Positions 6,587 to 12,693 of a DNA stretch of 15,888 bases are shown here, in pieces. A model generated the notes under the pieces. That model made no database searches. It saw only the letters and a list, made by a program, of their open reading frames with translations, and was not told where the DNA came from. The stretch comes from Campylobacteraceae bacterium (lineage in GTDB: Bacteria; Campylobacterota; Campylobacteria; Campylobacterales; Sulfurovaceae): positions 1-15,888 of the forward strand of contig JALSPE010000038.1 of the NCBI GenBank assembly GCA_026986085.1, given 5' to 3'. The position numbers were made by a program, and so were the translations under genes. Numbering within the stretch: the stretch's first letter is position 1; each line of letters opens with the position of its first letter.

Positions 6587-8626
6587 TTACATCTCCAATT
6601 TTTCAACTTCATTCTCTAATCCTTTTAATTGTGCTACAAAATCTTTTATTAATTGCTTATCGTTCTCAAGAGAGTTCTCTTTTTGAATTTTAAATAGTGT
6701 TGTTGATATCTCATCTAATCTTAAATTACTAGCTGCTCCTTTTAGCATATGTGCTGTTGTTTGAAGAGTTTTGATATCACTTCTTTGATAAGCTTGAACA
6801 ATTTGGTCTAAATGAGTTTTTGCTTGTTGTATAAAATCTTCTACAAACTCTAATATAAGAGATTTAGGTAGATTTAAATCATCTGAAGCTCTTTGAGGAT
6901 CAAAAGTTACTTTTGCCATTTTTATCTGCATTAACAGTTTTTCTGCTGATGTTATATCTATCAACTCTTCAGGTATAGATGGTGGTGTTGTATTAATATC
7001 AAACTCATCTATATCAGACTCTTTTACCTCTTTTGGTTTTTTCTCTTCTTGTTTAAATTTATTATTGTTTAATCTATCTTGAAGTTTAGAGACAATTAGG
7101 TAAAGTTCTTGAATATGCTCTTGCCTATTATCATCTTTGGCAATTAGTTCTAATTTTTCTGTAACAATATCTAGTGATAGCAATCTACTAGCATCTGCTA
7201 ACATCTCTATATTATTTAAATTTGCTACTTCTAAATCGTTTTTATGATTATTTATTTCATCTATATAATTTTCTAGTAACATTTTATAGTTATCATTGTT
7301 TATACTAAGTCTTTTAGCATTCTCTTCTAAATCTACTCTATCAACTTGCATTGATATGAGTCTATTTTTTAAATTATCACTATCTCTATTTAAATTTTCA
7401 GGCTCACTCTTTTTGATATTAGACTCTTGAGGCTCTATTTCATCTTTTATCTCTTTGTTTTGAGTGGTTAAATTTTCTATATTATCATCTATTACATCAA
7501 TAGATTCATCAATTTCTGGCTTTATCTCTTCAATAGTAATCTCTTTAGATAAATCGGCTTTTACCTCATCAATAATATTCTCTTTTGATTCAATCTCTGT
7601 TGCAGATTTAAGTGCTGCGCTATCATTATCTTCTAGCTCAATATCTAATTCATCATCATTTGAAGATTTACCCCATGGGAAGAGTCGAGATTTTATTCTA
7701 CTTAAACCACTTTTTTTCTCATCTTTTTTCTCTGTAGTAGAAGTTGTTTTACTATCTTTATCTCTCTTCTCTTCACTATCTTTAGATAAATCTTTGTCAA
7801 TATCTTCTAAATTATCTTTTGTTTCAACCTCTTTTATAAATTCATTTAAACTTAAATCATCACTAATCTCATCTGCAAAGTTCTCTTTTAATTTGGCATC
7901 TACAGCTATATCTTTATGCTCTATATTTGCTATCTTTTCTAAAGATTCATTTGTTACCAAATCTTCTAAATCTTCTAAGTAGTTATTCTCTTTTTTAATC
8001 TTATCTGTTACATTATCTTTTAGGTTAGATAAGTTGTTAGATTTACTCTCAACACTTTTAACTAATTGAGTTTTATTACCACTCTCTTCTTCATAATTTG
8101 TGCTAGAGTAATCTTTTGGCTCAAACGAACTCTTTTCTTCATCTGAGTTATTATCAAATATTTTAATTACTTCAATATTGTCATTATTTTCAATATTCTC
8201 TTTTTTATTATTTTCTAAAGAGCTATTTATCTCTTTAGCGTCAATATCTTTAGTTAGAGATGTTGGAATATTATCATCATTTGCAATTTGAGGAATATCA
8301 AATTGTTCATCTTTTAAATCTATTGTGCCACTTTTTATCTTTCTTAAATAGTCAATATTATCATCATTTAGAGTTGATGATAACTCATCTTTTACTCTAA
8401 GTTGATATAGATTTAATTTTCCAAATGCAGAGTGCATATTAATAATTGTATATTTAAGATTTTCATTAAGTGTAGATACTTTTATCTCATCATCTTCATC
8501 TAAAAAAGTGATTTGTTGATTCTTAATTGCCATTGATATATTGCATATATCTCTATATCCAATTTTGTCTAAAAAACTTTTACTTGCAGCTACAATGTAG
8601 TCTTCTTGGTTTGTAATAAAATACAT
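6587..8626 (-). CDS. HPt phosphotransfer protein with N-terminal PAS-like domain and long acidic linker
   Basis: A 679-residue product when started at the ATG at 8626, chosen because AAAGGA lies at ideal distance before it; the in-frame ATG at 8644 has no ribosome binding site. Residues 1-~80 look like a small PAS-like domain (YFITNQEDYIVAAS, SAFGKLNLYQLRV). Residues ~85-420 are a low-complexity, Asp/Glu/Asn/Ser/Lys-rich, probably disordered linker interrupted by a basic patch ending in SRLFPWGKS (about 309-321). A helical region follows (about 420-530). The C-terminus (about 560-679) is an HPt domain with the motif AHMLKGAASNL, the phosphorylatable histidine being His626. It lies directly upstream of the hybrid kinase, which lacks an HPt, so it very likely relays phosphate from the kinase's receiver to the stand-alone receiver. 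Cytoplasmic; no membrane segments. The PAS call is moderate and the HPt call strong. Confidence 0.88.
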   Translation of the reverse strand: MYFITNQEDYIVAASKSFLDKIGYRDICNISMAIKNQQITFLDEDDEIKVSTLNENLKYTIINMHSAFGKLNLYQLRVKDELSSTLNDDNIDYLRKIKSGTIDLKDEQFDIPQIANDDNIPTSLTKDIDAKEINSSLENNKKENIENNDNIEVIKIFDNNSDEEKSSFEPKDYSSTNYEEESGNKTQLVKSVESKSNNLSNLKDNVTDKIKKENNYLEDLEDLVTNESLEKIANIEHKDIAVDAKLKENFADEISDDLSLNEFIKEVETKDNLEDIDKDLSKDSEEKRDKDSKTTSTTEKKDEKKSGLSRIKSRLFPWGKSSNDDELDIELEDNDSAALKSATEIESKENIIDEVKADLSKEITIEEIKPEIDESIDVIDDNIENLTTQNKEIKDEIEPQESNIKKSEPENLNRDSDNLKNRLISMQVDRVDLEENAKRLSINNDNYKMLLENYIDEINNHKNDLEVANLNNIEMLADASRLLSLDIVTEKLELIAKDDNRQEHIQELYLIVSKLQDRLNNNKFKQEEKKPKEVKESDIDEFDINTTPPSIPEELIDITSAEKLLMQIKMAKVTFDPQRASDDLNLPKSLILEFVEDFIQQAKTHLDQIVQAYQRSDIKTLQTTAHMLKGAASNLRLDEISTTLFKIQKENSLENDKQLIKDFVAQLKGLENEVEKLEM

Positions 8627-8671
8627 ACTCAATTCCTTTAACATAAATAAGGTTATTCTATTATGTATAAT

Positions 8672-8677
8672 ATTATA
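8672..8677 (-). promoter_or_regulatory. Candidate -10 box for the HPt-kinase-receiver operon
   Basis: On the minus strand a TATAAT lies 45 bases upstream of the chosen ATG (8626) in the gap after uvrC. A weak TTAAAC sits at 17-base spacing (8695-8700). The surroundings are almost pure A/T, so other TATAAT-like matches exist nearby, and read-through from uvrC is also possible. Confidence 0.35.
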
Positions 8678-8686
8678 TTACTTATT

Positions 8687-8715
8687 AAAAAATGGTTTAA
8701 TATGGCAAAATTAAA
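8687..8715 (-). terminator. Weak candidate intrinsic terminator of uvrC
   Basis: On the minus strand TTTAAT and ATTAAA (8710-8715 with 8696-8701) can form a 6-base all-A/T stem with an 8-base loop. Three bases later comes a run of six T (8687-8692). The stem overlaps the uvrC stop codon. With no G-C pairs it would be a poor terminator, so uvrC and the phosphorelay genes may be partly co-transcribed. Confidence 0.25.
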
Positions 8716-10516
8716 TATTTTTTACATCTTTTAATGAATTTGCAACTCTTTTATTAGTAATTTTTGCTATTTCTTCATAAGTTGCACTCTCTATTGCCTC
8801 GAAACTACCGAAGTAGTTTAAGAGCTTTTTGACAACTTGTTTGCCAACTCCTTTATGTTCATATAGTTTTAAATTCATATCCTCTTTTCTCTTCTTTTTC
8901 TTATGGTAACTTATGGCAAATCTATGTGCTTCATCTCTAACTCTTTGTAAAAAATGGAGTCTTTTATCTGTTGTTTTTAACTCTATAACCTCTCCTAGCT
9001 GTGTATAGATTATATCTTTTGCAGAGCCTTTTGCACGATGTGCCTTGCTATCTAGTTTCTCTTTGGCAATTGCCACAACATCTAAATTAACTTTTGCTTT
9101 ATTTAAAATATCTTTAGCTAATTTTAGTAGAGTCGCTCCTCCATCAATTACCCATAAATCTGGTGGAGAGTTCTTTTTAAAACTATCTACTCTTCTTGTT
9201 AAAAGCTCTCTCATTTGAGCATACTCATCTTTTGCTTCTAATTCATATTGCCTATAAGAGCTTTTATCAAACTCTCCACACTCATAAACTATCATAGCAC
9301 CCACCGTTGCTTCTCCCATCATATGTGAGTTATCAAAACACTCAACTCTATATGGAGCAGTATCTAAAGATAGAAGCTCTTTTAACTCCTCTTCTATATT
9401 CTCTTTATTTATATCTTGTTTTAATATCTCTTTTGCATTTTTTATAGCTAAATCGACTAGTTTTGCCCTATTGCCACTTTTTGGATGCTCTAGTGTAACT
9501 CTCTTTTTTGCCAATTTTGTAATAACTTCTTTAACTACATCTTTATCGGTAAAATCATGAGCTACCAAAATTCTGTTAGAGTCGATATTTATTATATTTT
9601 TATAGTGGTTAATTAATGTTTGTTTATATGCTTCATCTCTATCAAATTTATCTAAATTTCTAAATATATTGTGAGTAGATGATATAATTTTCCCCTCTCT
9701 CATAAATATCTTTACAACTACTCCTTTATCTTTACTATTATCTATTGCAAAAATATCATAGTTAGCTTTAGAGGCTATATCGATAGTAGATTTCATTTGT
9801 AAAGCTTTTATAGATTCTATAGAGTCTCTTAATTTAGCTGCCTCTTCAAAACGCTCCATAGAAGCTAGTTTTAGCATCTTTTCACTCATTTTATCTATTA
9901 AAATTTTTCTATTATTTATGGCATATTTTGCATCTTTTACAATTTTTGCATAATTGCTTTTATTGATTTTACCCTCACAAGGGGCTAAACATTTATTAAT
10001 TTCATAAAAGAGACAAGCTTTTTTTCCTTTTATGCAACTCTTTTTTTGAACTAAAGGAAAAAAGTCATAAATAGCCTCTAATAGAGCTTTAGAACCAGTA
10101 GGAAATGGACCATAATATTTTACCTTTGGAGATTTGACAAGCTTTCTTGTTATCTCAAATCTAGGAAAATCTTGCATTTCATCAATATAAATATAGGGAT
10201 AAGTTTTATCATCACGCAGAAGAATATTATATTTTGGTTTTAACTGTTTTATTAAAGAATTCTCTAAAATAAGAGCATCCTCTTCACTATCGACTACTAT
10301 ATAATCAAGAAATTTAGCCTCTTGTAACATTTTTCCAATTCTTGTATTTGGGCTATATTTAGCTCTTATATTTGGGGTTAGCAACCAATAGCTTTTTACT
10401 CTGTTAGATAGGTTTTTAGCCTTTCCGATATATAAAAGCTGCCCATTTTCATTAAAGTATTGATATACACCACTATTTTTTGGTAAATCTCTTAAAATAT
10501 CCTCAATTTTGTTCAT
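8711..10516 (-). CDS. uvrC: Excinuclease ABC subunit C
   Basis: UvrC makes the dual incisions of nucleotide excision repair with UvrA and UvrB. The 601-residue protein shows the full domain order. The GIY-YIG nuclease (about 12-95) has GVY 16-18, YIG 29-31 and Arg39. Four cysteines at 161, 168, 176 and 180 fit the iron-sulphur cluster site described for this family. A UVR motif for UvrB contact spans about 204-239. The RNase H-like nuclease includes Asp395 (FDNSH), Asp458 (VIDGG) and His531. A helix-hairpin-helix DNA-binding region lies at about 553-598. No key residue is missing. The start codon is 14 bases inside the end of the upstream DUF721/DciA-like gene, so translation of the two is probably coupled. 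Confidence 0.97.
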   Translation of the reverse strand: MNKIEDILRDLPKNSGVYQYFNENGQLLYIGKAKNLSNRVKSYWLLTPNIRAKYSPNTRIGKMLQEAKFLDYIVVDSEEDALILENSLIKQLKPKYNILLRDDKTYPYIYIDEMQDFPRFEITRKLVKSPKVKYYGPFPTGSKALLEAIYDFFPLVQKKSCIKGKKACLFYEINKCLAPCEGKINKSNYAKIVKDAKYAINNRKILIDKMSEKMLKLASMERFEEAAKLRDSIESIKALQMKSTIDIASKANYDIFAIDNSKDKGVVVKIFMREGKIISSTHNIFRNLDKFDRDEAYKQTLINHYKNIINIDSNRILVAHDFTDKDVVKEVITKLAKKRVTLEHPKSGNRAKLVDLAIKNAKEILKQDINKENIEEELKELLSLDTAPYRVECFDNSHMMGEATVGAMIVYECGEFDKSSYRQYELEAKDEYAQMRELLTRRVDSFKKNSPPDLWVIDGGATLLKLAKDILNKAKVNLDVVAIAKEKLDSKAHRAKGSAKDIIYTQLGEVIELKTTDKRLHFLQRVRDEAHRFAISYHKKKKRKEDMNLKLYEHKGVGKQVVKKLLNYFGSFEAIESATYEEIAKITNKRVANSLKDVKNI

Positions 10517-10961
10517 TATTTAACTCTATATCCTCTTTTATCTTTTTAAAAATCTCTATTAATTGGCTATCTTTTGCATCTATTTTAAATTCTCCTTTTG
10601 CTAACTCTTTATATTTTACATCACTTTTAGTGGCAATAATTGGTGCTGGAGTGTGAAATTTAGATACAAAAAATTCTATTTTTTTAACATTTTTAAAAAC
10701 ATCAGCACAATCTAAATCTATTGTGGTAAGTTGATTTAATAGGTTATTTATCAAATCTTTATTATAATTGAGTTCCATTTTGTAACCAGGATGAGATAGA
10801 GCACCAAAGAGTGTATTATTTTTAATATAAAAAAAAGCGATAGCACTACTAAACCTTGGTGGAAGTAGTTGCATAAGCTTATTAAAACAGGAGTATTTAT
10901 GAATATCTTTAAAATAGGGTCGTCTCTTAATAGTATTAAGAATTTCATTAGCTTTTTTCAT
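10503..10961 (-). CDS. DUF721 / DciA-like small protein
   Basis: A 152-residue basic protein without signal peptide or membrane segment. It begins MKKANEILNTIKRRPYF. Its central pattern LFGALSHPGYKMELNYNKDLINNLLNQL-like (written here by positions 51-78) recalls the core of DUF721 proteins, a family that includes the replicative-helicase loader DciA. The tail is a lysine-rich helix with no recognised motif. The match is from memory of the pattern and moderate, and the helicase link would be inference. The gene overlaps uvrC by 14 bases, suggesting an operon. A TATAAT box sits so close to the ATG that the transcript may have no leader, and its first 63 bases overlap the oppositely oriented lipoprotein gene. 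Confidence 0.6.
   Translation of the reverse strand: MKKANEILNTIKRRPYFKDIHKYSCFNKLMQLLPPRFSSAIAFFYIKNNTLFGALSHPGYKMELNYNKDLINNLLNQLTTIDLDCADVFKNVKKIEFFVSKFHTPAPIIATKSDVKYKELAKGEFKIDAKDSQLIEIFKKIKEDIELNNEQN
10889..10893 (+). promoter_or_regulatory. Ribosome binding site that fixes the lipoprotein start
   Basis: AGGAG lies five bases before the ATG at 10899. The upstream in-frame ATG (10869) and the downstream in-frame GTG (10965) have no comparable site, so this decides the start despite the overlap with the opposite-strand gene. Confidence 0.6.
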
Positions 10962-11066
10962 ATTGTGATTATAGCATCATTTTTACTTACAGTTGGCTTT
11001 AGTGGATGTGGATATAAAACTCCACCTGTATGGGTAGATAAAAATGTAACTGTTAAGGCTAACTAG
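10899..11066 (+). CDS. Very small lipoprotein, LptM/LPAM-like
   Basis: A 55-residue precursor: a mildly basic N-region (MNIFKIGSSLNSIKNF), a hydrophobic stretch (IVIIASFLLTVGF) and a lipobox FSGC. The mature lipopeptide would be only 19 residues, starting CGYKTPPVW. A short CGxKxPP segment right after the lipidated cysteine is typical of the LptM (YifL)/LPAM-type mini-lipoproteins, which in enterobacteria assist LptD maturation. Transferring that role here is inference. Its stop codon TAG shares its G with the GTG start of nadB, so the two are coupled. Its 5' 63 bases are antisense to the start of the DUF721-like gene. A shorter GTG-started form (10965) would avoid the overlap but lacks a ribosome site and a basic N-region. 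Confidence 0.7.
   Translation: MNIFKIGSSLNSIKNFISFFHIVIIASFLLTVGFSGCGYKTPPVWVDKNVTVKAN
10968..10973 (-). promoter_or_regulatory. Extended -10 promoter giving a likely leaderless transcript for the DUF721-like gene
   Basis: The minus strand reads TGCTATAAT, a TG-N-TATAAT extended -10. Only six bases (CACAAT) separate it from the ATG at 10961. The usual start of transcription, about seven bases after the -10, would fall on the A of the ATG. No Shine-Dalgarno sequence precedes this ATG, which fits a leaderless mRNA. Confidence 0.5.
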
Positions 11067-12520
11067 TGTCAGAGTGTAAAAGATATGATACAATAGTTAT
11101 TGGTGCAGGTATAGCAGGGTTATATTTAGCTTCTAAATTGCCTAAAAGTATGAATGTCTTAGTTCTTTGTAAAGATATTCCTTGGGAGTGCAATACATTT
11201 TATGCACAGGGTGGAATGGTAACTGCGTTAGATGAGCAAGATATACCTTTTCATATAGAAGATACTCTAAATGCAGGTTCTAACCATAATCTAAAAGAGG
11301 CTGTTGAGATACTATCAAAAGAGTCAATAGCAGTAAGAGAAGATTTTGTAAATGGTGGTATGAAATTTGATTTAGATGCAAATGGAGAGCTATTATATAC
11401 AAAAGAGGCTGCTCACTCAACAAGTAGAATTCTTCACGCAGGTGGCGATGCAACTGGGCGTTATATGCATAAGTTTTTAATGGAGAAGAATATCCATAAA
11501 TTGCAAAAAAACTCTTTAGTTTATGATTTACTAATAGAAGATGGAAGATGTTATGGCGTTAGAGTTATGGTTAATTATAAGCCATATACTCTATATGCAG
11601 ATTCGGTTGTAATTGCAAGTGGGGGTATTGGCTCTTTGTATCAATTCAACACAAATTCAAGAACTGTCAGTGCAGATATTCACGGTATTTGTATAGAAAA
11701 AGGGATAGAGCTTAAAGATATGGAGTTTATGCAGTTTCATCCAACTGTATTTGTAAATACACCATATGCAAGAAAGCTACTTCTTACAGAAGCATTAAGA
11801 GGCGAGGGGGCTTGGATTGTAGATGATGATGGAAAGAGATTTCTGTTTGATTATGACAAGAGAGGTGAATTAGCAAGTAGAGATATAGTATCTCGCTCTA
11901 TTTTTCTCTATAAACGAGAGAAAGGCAAAAAGGCATATTTAGATTTTAGTATGTTTGAAGAGGATTGGTTTAGACAAAGGTTTCCAAATATATATAAAAC
12001 ATTTAAGAATTTAGGTTATAACTTACCAAGAGACAGAGTAGAGATATCTCCAGCTTTTCACTATGCAAATGGTGGTATAGCTTGTGATATTGATGGCAGA
12101 GTTCCAGGTATTAAGGGTCTTTATGTAGCTGGAGAAGCATCACGAACAGGAGTGCATGGAGCAAATAGATTAGCATCTAACTCTCTACTAGAAGGGGCAG
12201 TCTTTGCCAAAAGATGTGCCGATGCAATAGTTAATGATGGCAACCATCTACCATGCGAATTGAGTTTTGAAAAAGATTACGATACACTTTTGCATGAAGC
12301 TAATGATAAGAAGTATAAGCATAAACTTAGAGAGATAATGTGGAAAGATGTAGGGATTGTCAGAACAAGGCAAGGGTTGTTAGAGGCAAAAAACTTTATA
12401 TATGATACAAAAAGTAAAAATATAGGAAGGCTTTTAGAATTGAGGCTAAATACAGCTTCTGCAATTGTTCAACAAGCTTTGTATAGAGAAGAGTCGCTTG
12501 GTAGCCACTATATAGAGTAG
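11066..12520 (+). CDS. nadB: L-aspartate oxidase (NAD biosynthesis)
   Basis: Flavoprotein that oxidises L-aspartate to iminoaspartate, the first step of quinolinate and NAD synthesis, in partnership with quinolinate synthase (not in this window). The 484-residue protein has the FAD-binding GAGIAG (13-18) and residues matching the Escherichia coli active site: Glu114 in YTKEAAHS, His225 in FHPT, Arg272, His332 in FHYANGG and Arg368 in GANRLASNS. It is distinguished from succinate dehydrogenase/fumarate reductase flavoproteins by its shorter C-terminus and the E-AAHS active-site segment. The start is GTG, overlapping the stop of the lipoprotein gene by one base, with TAAGG eight bases upstream. 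It is somewhat shorter than the E. coli enzyme (540), mainly at the C-terminus. Confidence 0.93.
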   Translation: MSECKRYDTIVIGAGIAGLYLASKLPKSMNVLVLCKDIPWECNTFYAQGGMVTALDEQDIPFHIEDTLNAGSNHNLKEAVEILSKESIAVREDFVNGGMKFDLDANGELLYTKEAAHSTSRILHAGGDATGRYMHKFLMEKNIHKLQKNSLVYDLLIEDGRCYGVRVMVNYKPYTLYADSVVIASGGIGSLYQFNTNSRTVSADIHGICIEKGIELKDMEFMQFHPTVFVNTPYARKLLLTEALRGEGAWIVDDDGKRFLFDYDKRGELASRDIVSRSIFLYKREKGKKAYLDFSMFEEDWFRQRFPNIYKTFKNLGYNLPRDRVEISPAFHYANGGIACDIDGRVPGIKGLYVAGEASRTGVHGANRLASNSLLEGAVFAKRCADAIVNDGNHLPCELSFEKDYDTLLHEANDKKYKHKLREIMWKDVGIVRTRQGLLEAKNFIYDTKSKNIGRLLELRLNTASAIVQQALYREESLGSHYIE

Positions 12521-12523
12521 ATG

Positions 12524-12541
12524 AAAAGTTTTATAACTTTT
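12524..12541 (+). terminator. Weak hairpin just after nadB
   Basis: AAAAGTT (12524-12530) and AACTTTT (12535-12541) form a perfect 7-base stem with a TTAT loop, four bases after the nadB stop and followed by a T-rich stretch. Only one G-C pair is present, so it is a poor but plausible terminator. Confidence 0.35.
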
Positions 12542-12638
12542 TATTTATATTGGCTTTTATAGGAGCTTACTAAAATTATTCTTATTAGCTATTACTGTTT
12601 TCCTTATATTGTCATTTAATTTGGATTACGAGAGATGA

Positions 12639-12666
12639 TTTGCATTTAATCCTTATATGGTATAAT
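12639..12666 (+). promoter_or_regulatory. guaA promoter (-35 TTTGCA, extended -10 TGGTATAAT)
   Basis: TATAAT at 12661-12666 is preceded by TGG, giving an extended -10. TTTGCA at 12639-12644 is at 16-base spacing. Transcription would start near 12673, leaving a leader of about 20 bases with AAAGGG six bases before the ATG at 12694. This is too short to hold a purine riboswitch. Confidence 0.65.
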
Positions 12667-12693
12667 TGTCCAACTATTTTACAAAGGGTTTTA

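Noticed and set aside
7464..7982. Plus-strand open frame of 172 codons, serine- and phenylalanine-rich
   Set aside because: It is the exact antisense of the Asp/Glu/Lys-rich linker of the HPt protein; its composition follows from the complement of GAT/GAA/AAA codons, and there is no ribosome binding site or family resemblance.
8627..8644. Longer start of the HPt protein at ATG 8644
   Set aside because: No Shine-Dalgarno precedes it, while AAAGGA sits correctly before ATG 8626.
10751..10948. Second minus-strand frame (65 codons) inside the DUF721-like gene
   Set aside because: An out-of-frame shadow with no ribosome binding site and no recognisable motif; the main frame shows consistent codon use.
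12640..12693. Longer guaA start (TTG at 12640) adding 18 residues
   Set aside because: It overlaps the -35 and -10 promoter elements, lacks a ribosome binding site and adds residues not found in GMP synthases; ATG 12694 has AAAGGG and the expected N-terminus.
12521..12693. Purine or other riboswitch upstream of guaA
   Set aside because: The predicted leader is only about 20 bases and the region before it shows no conserved multi-helix structure I can recognise.
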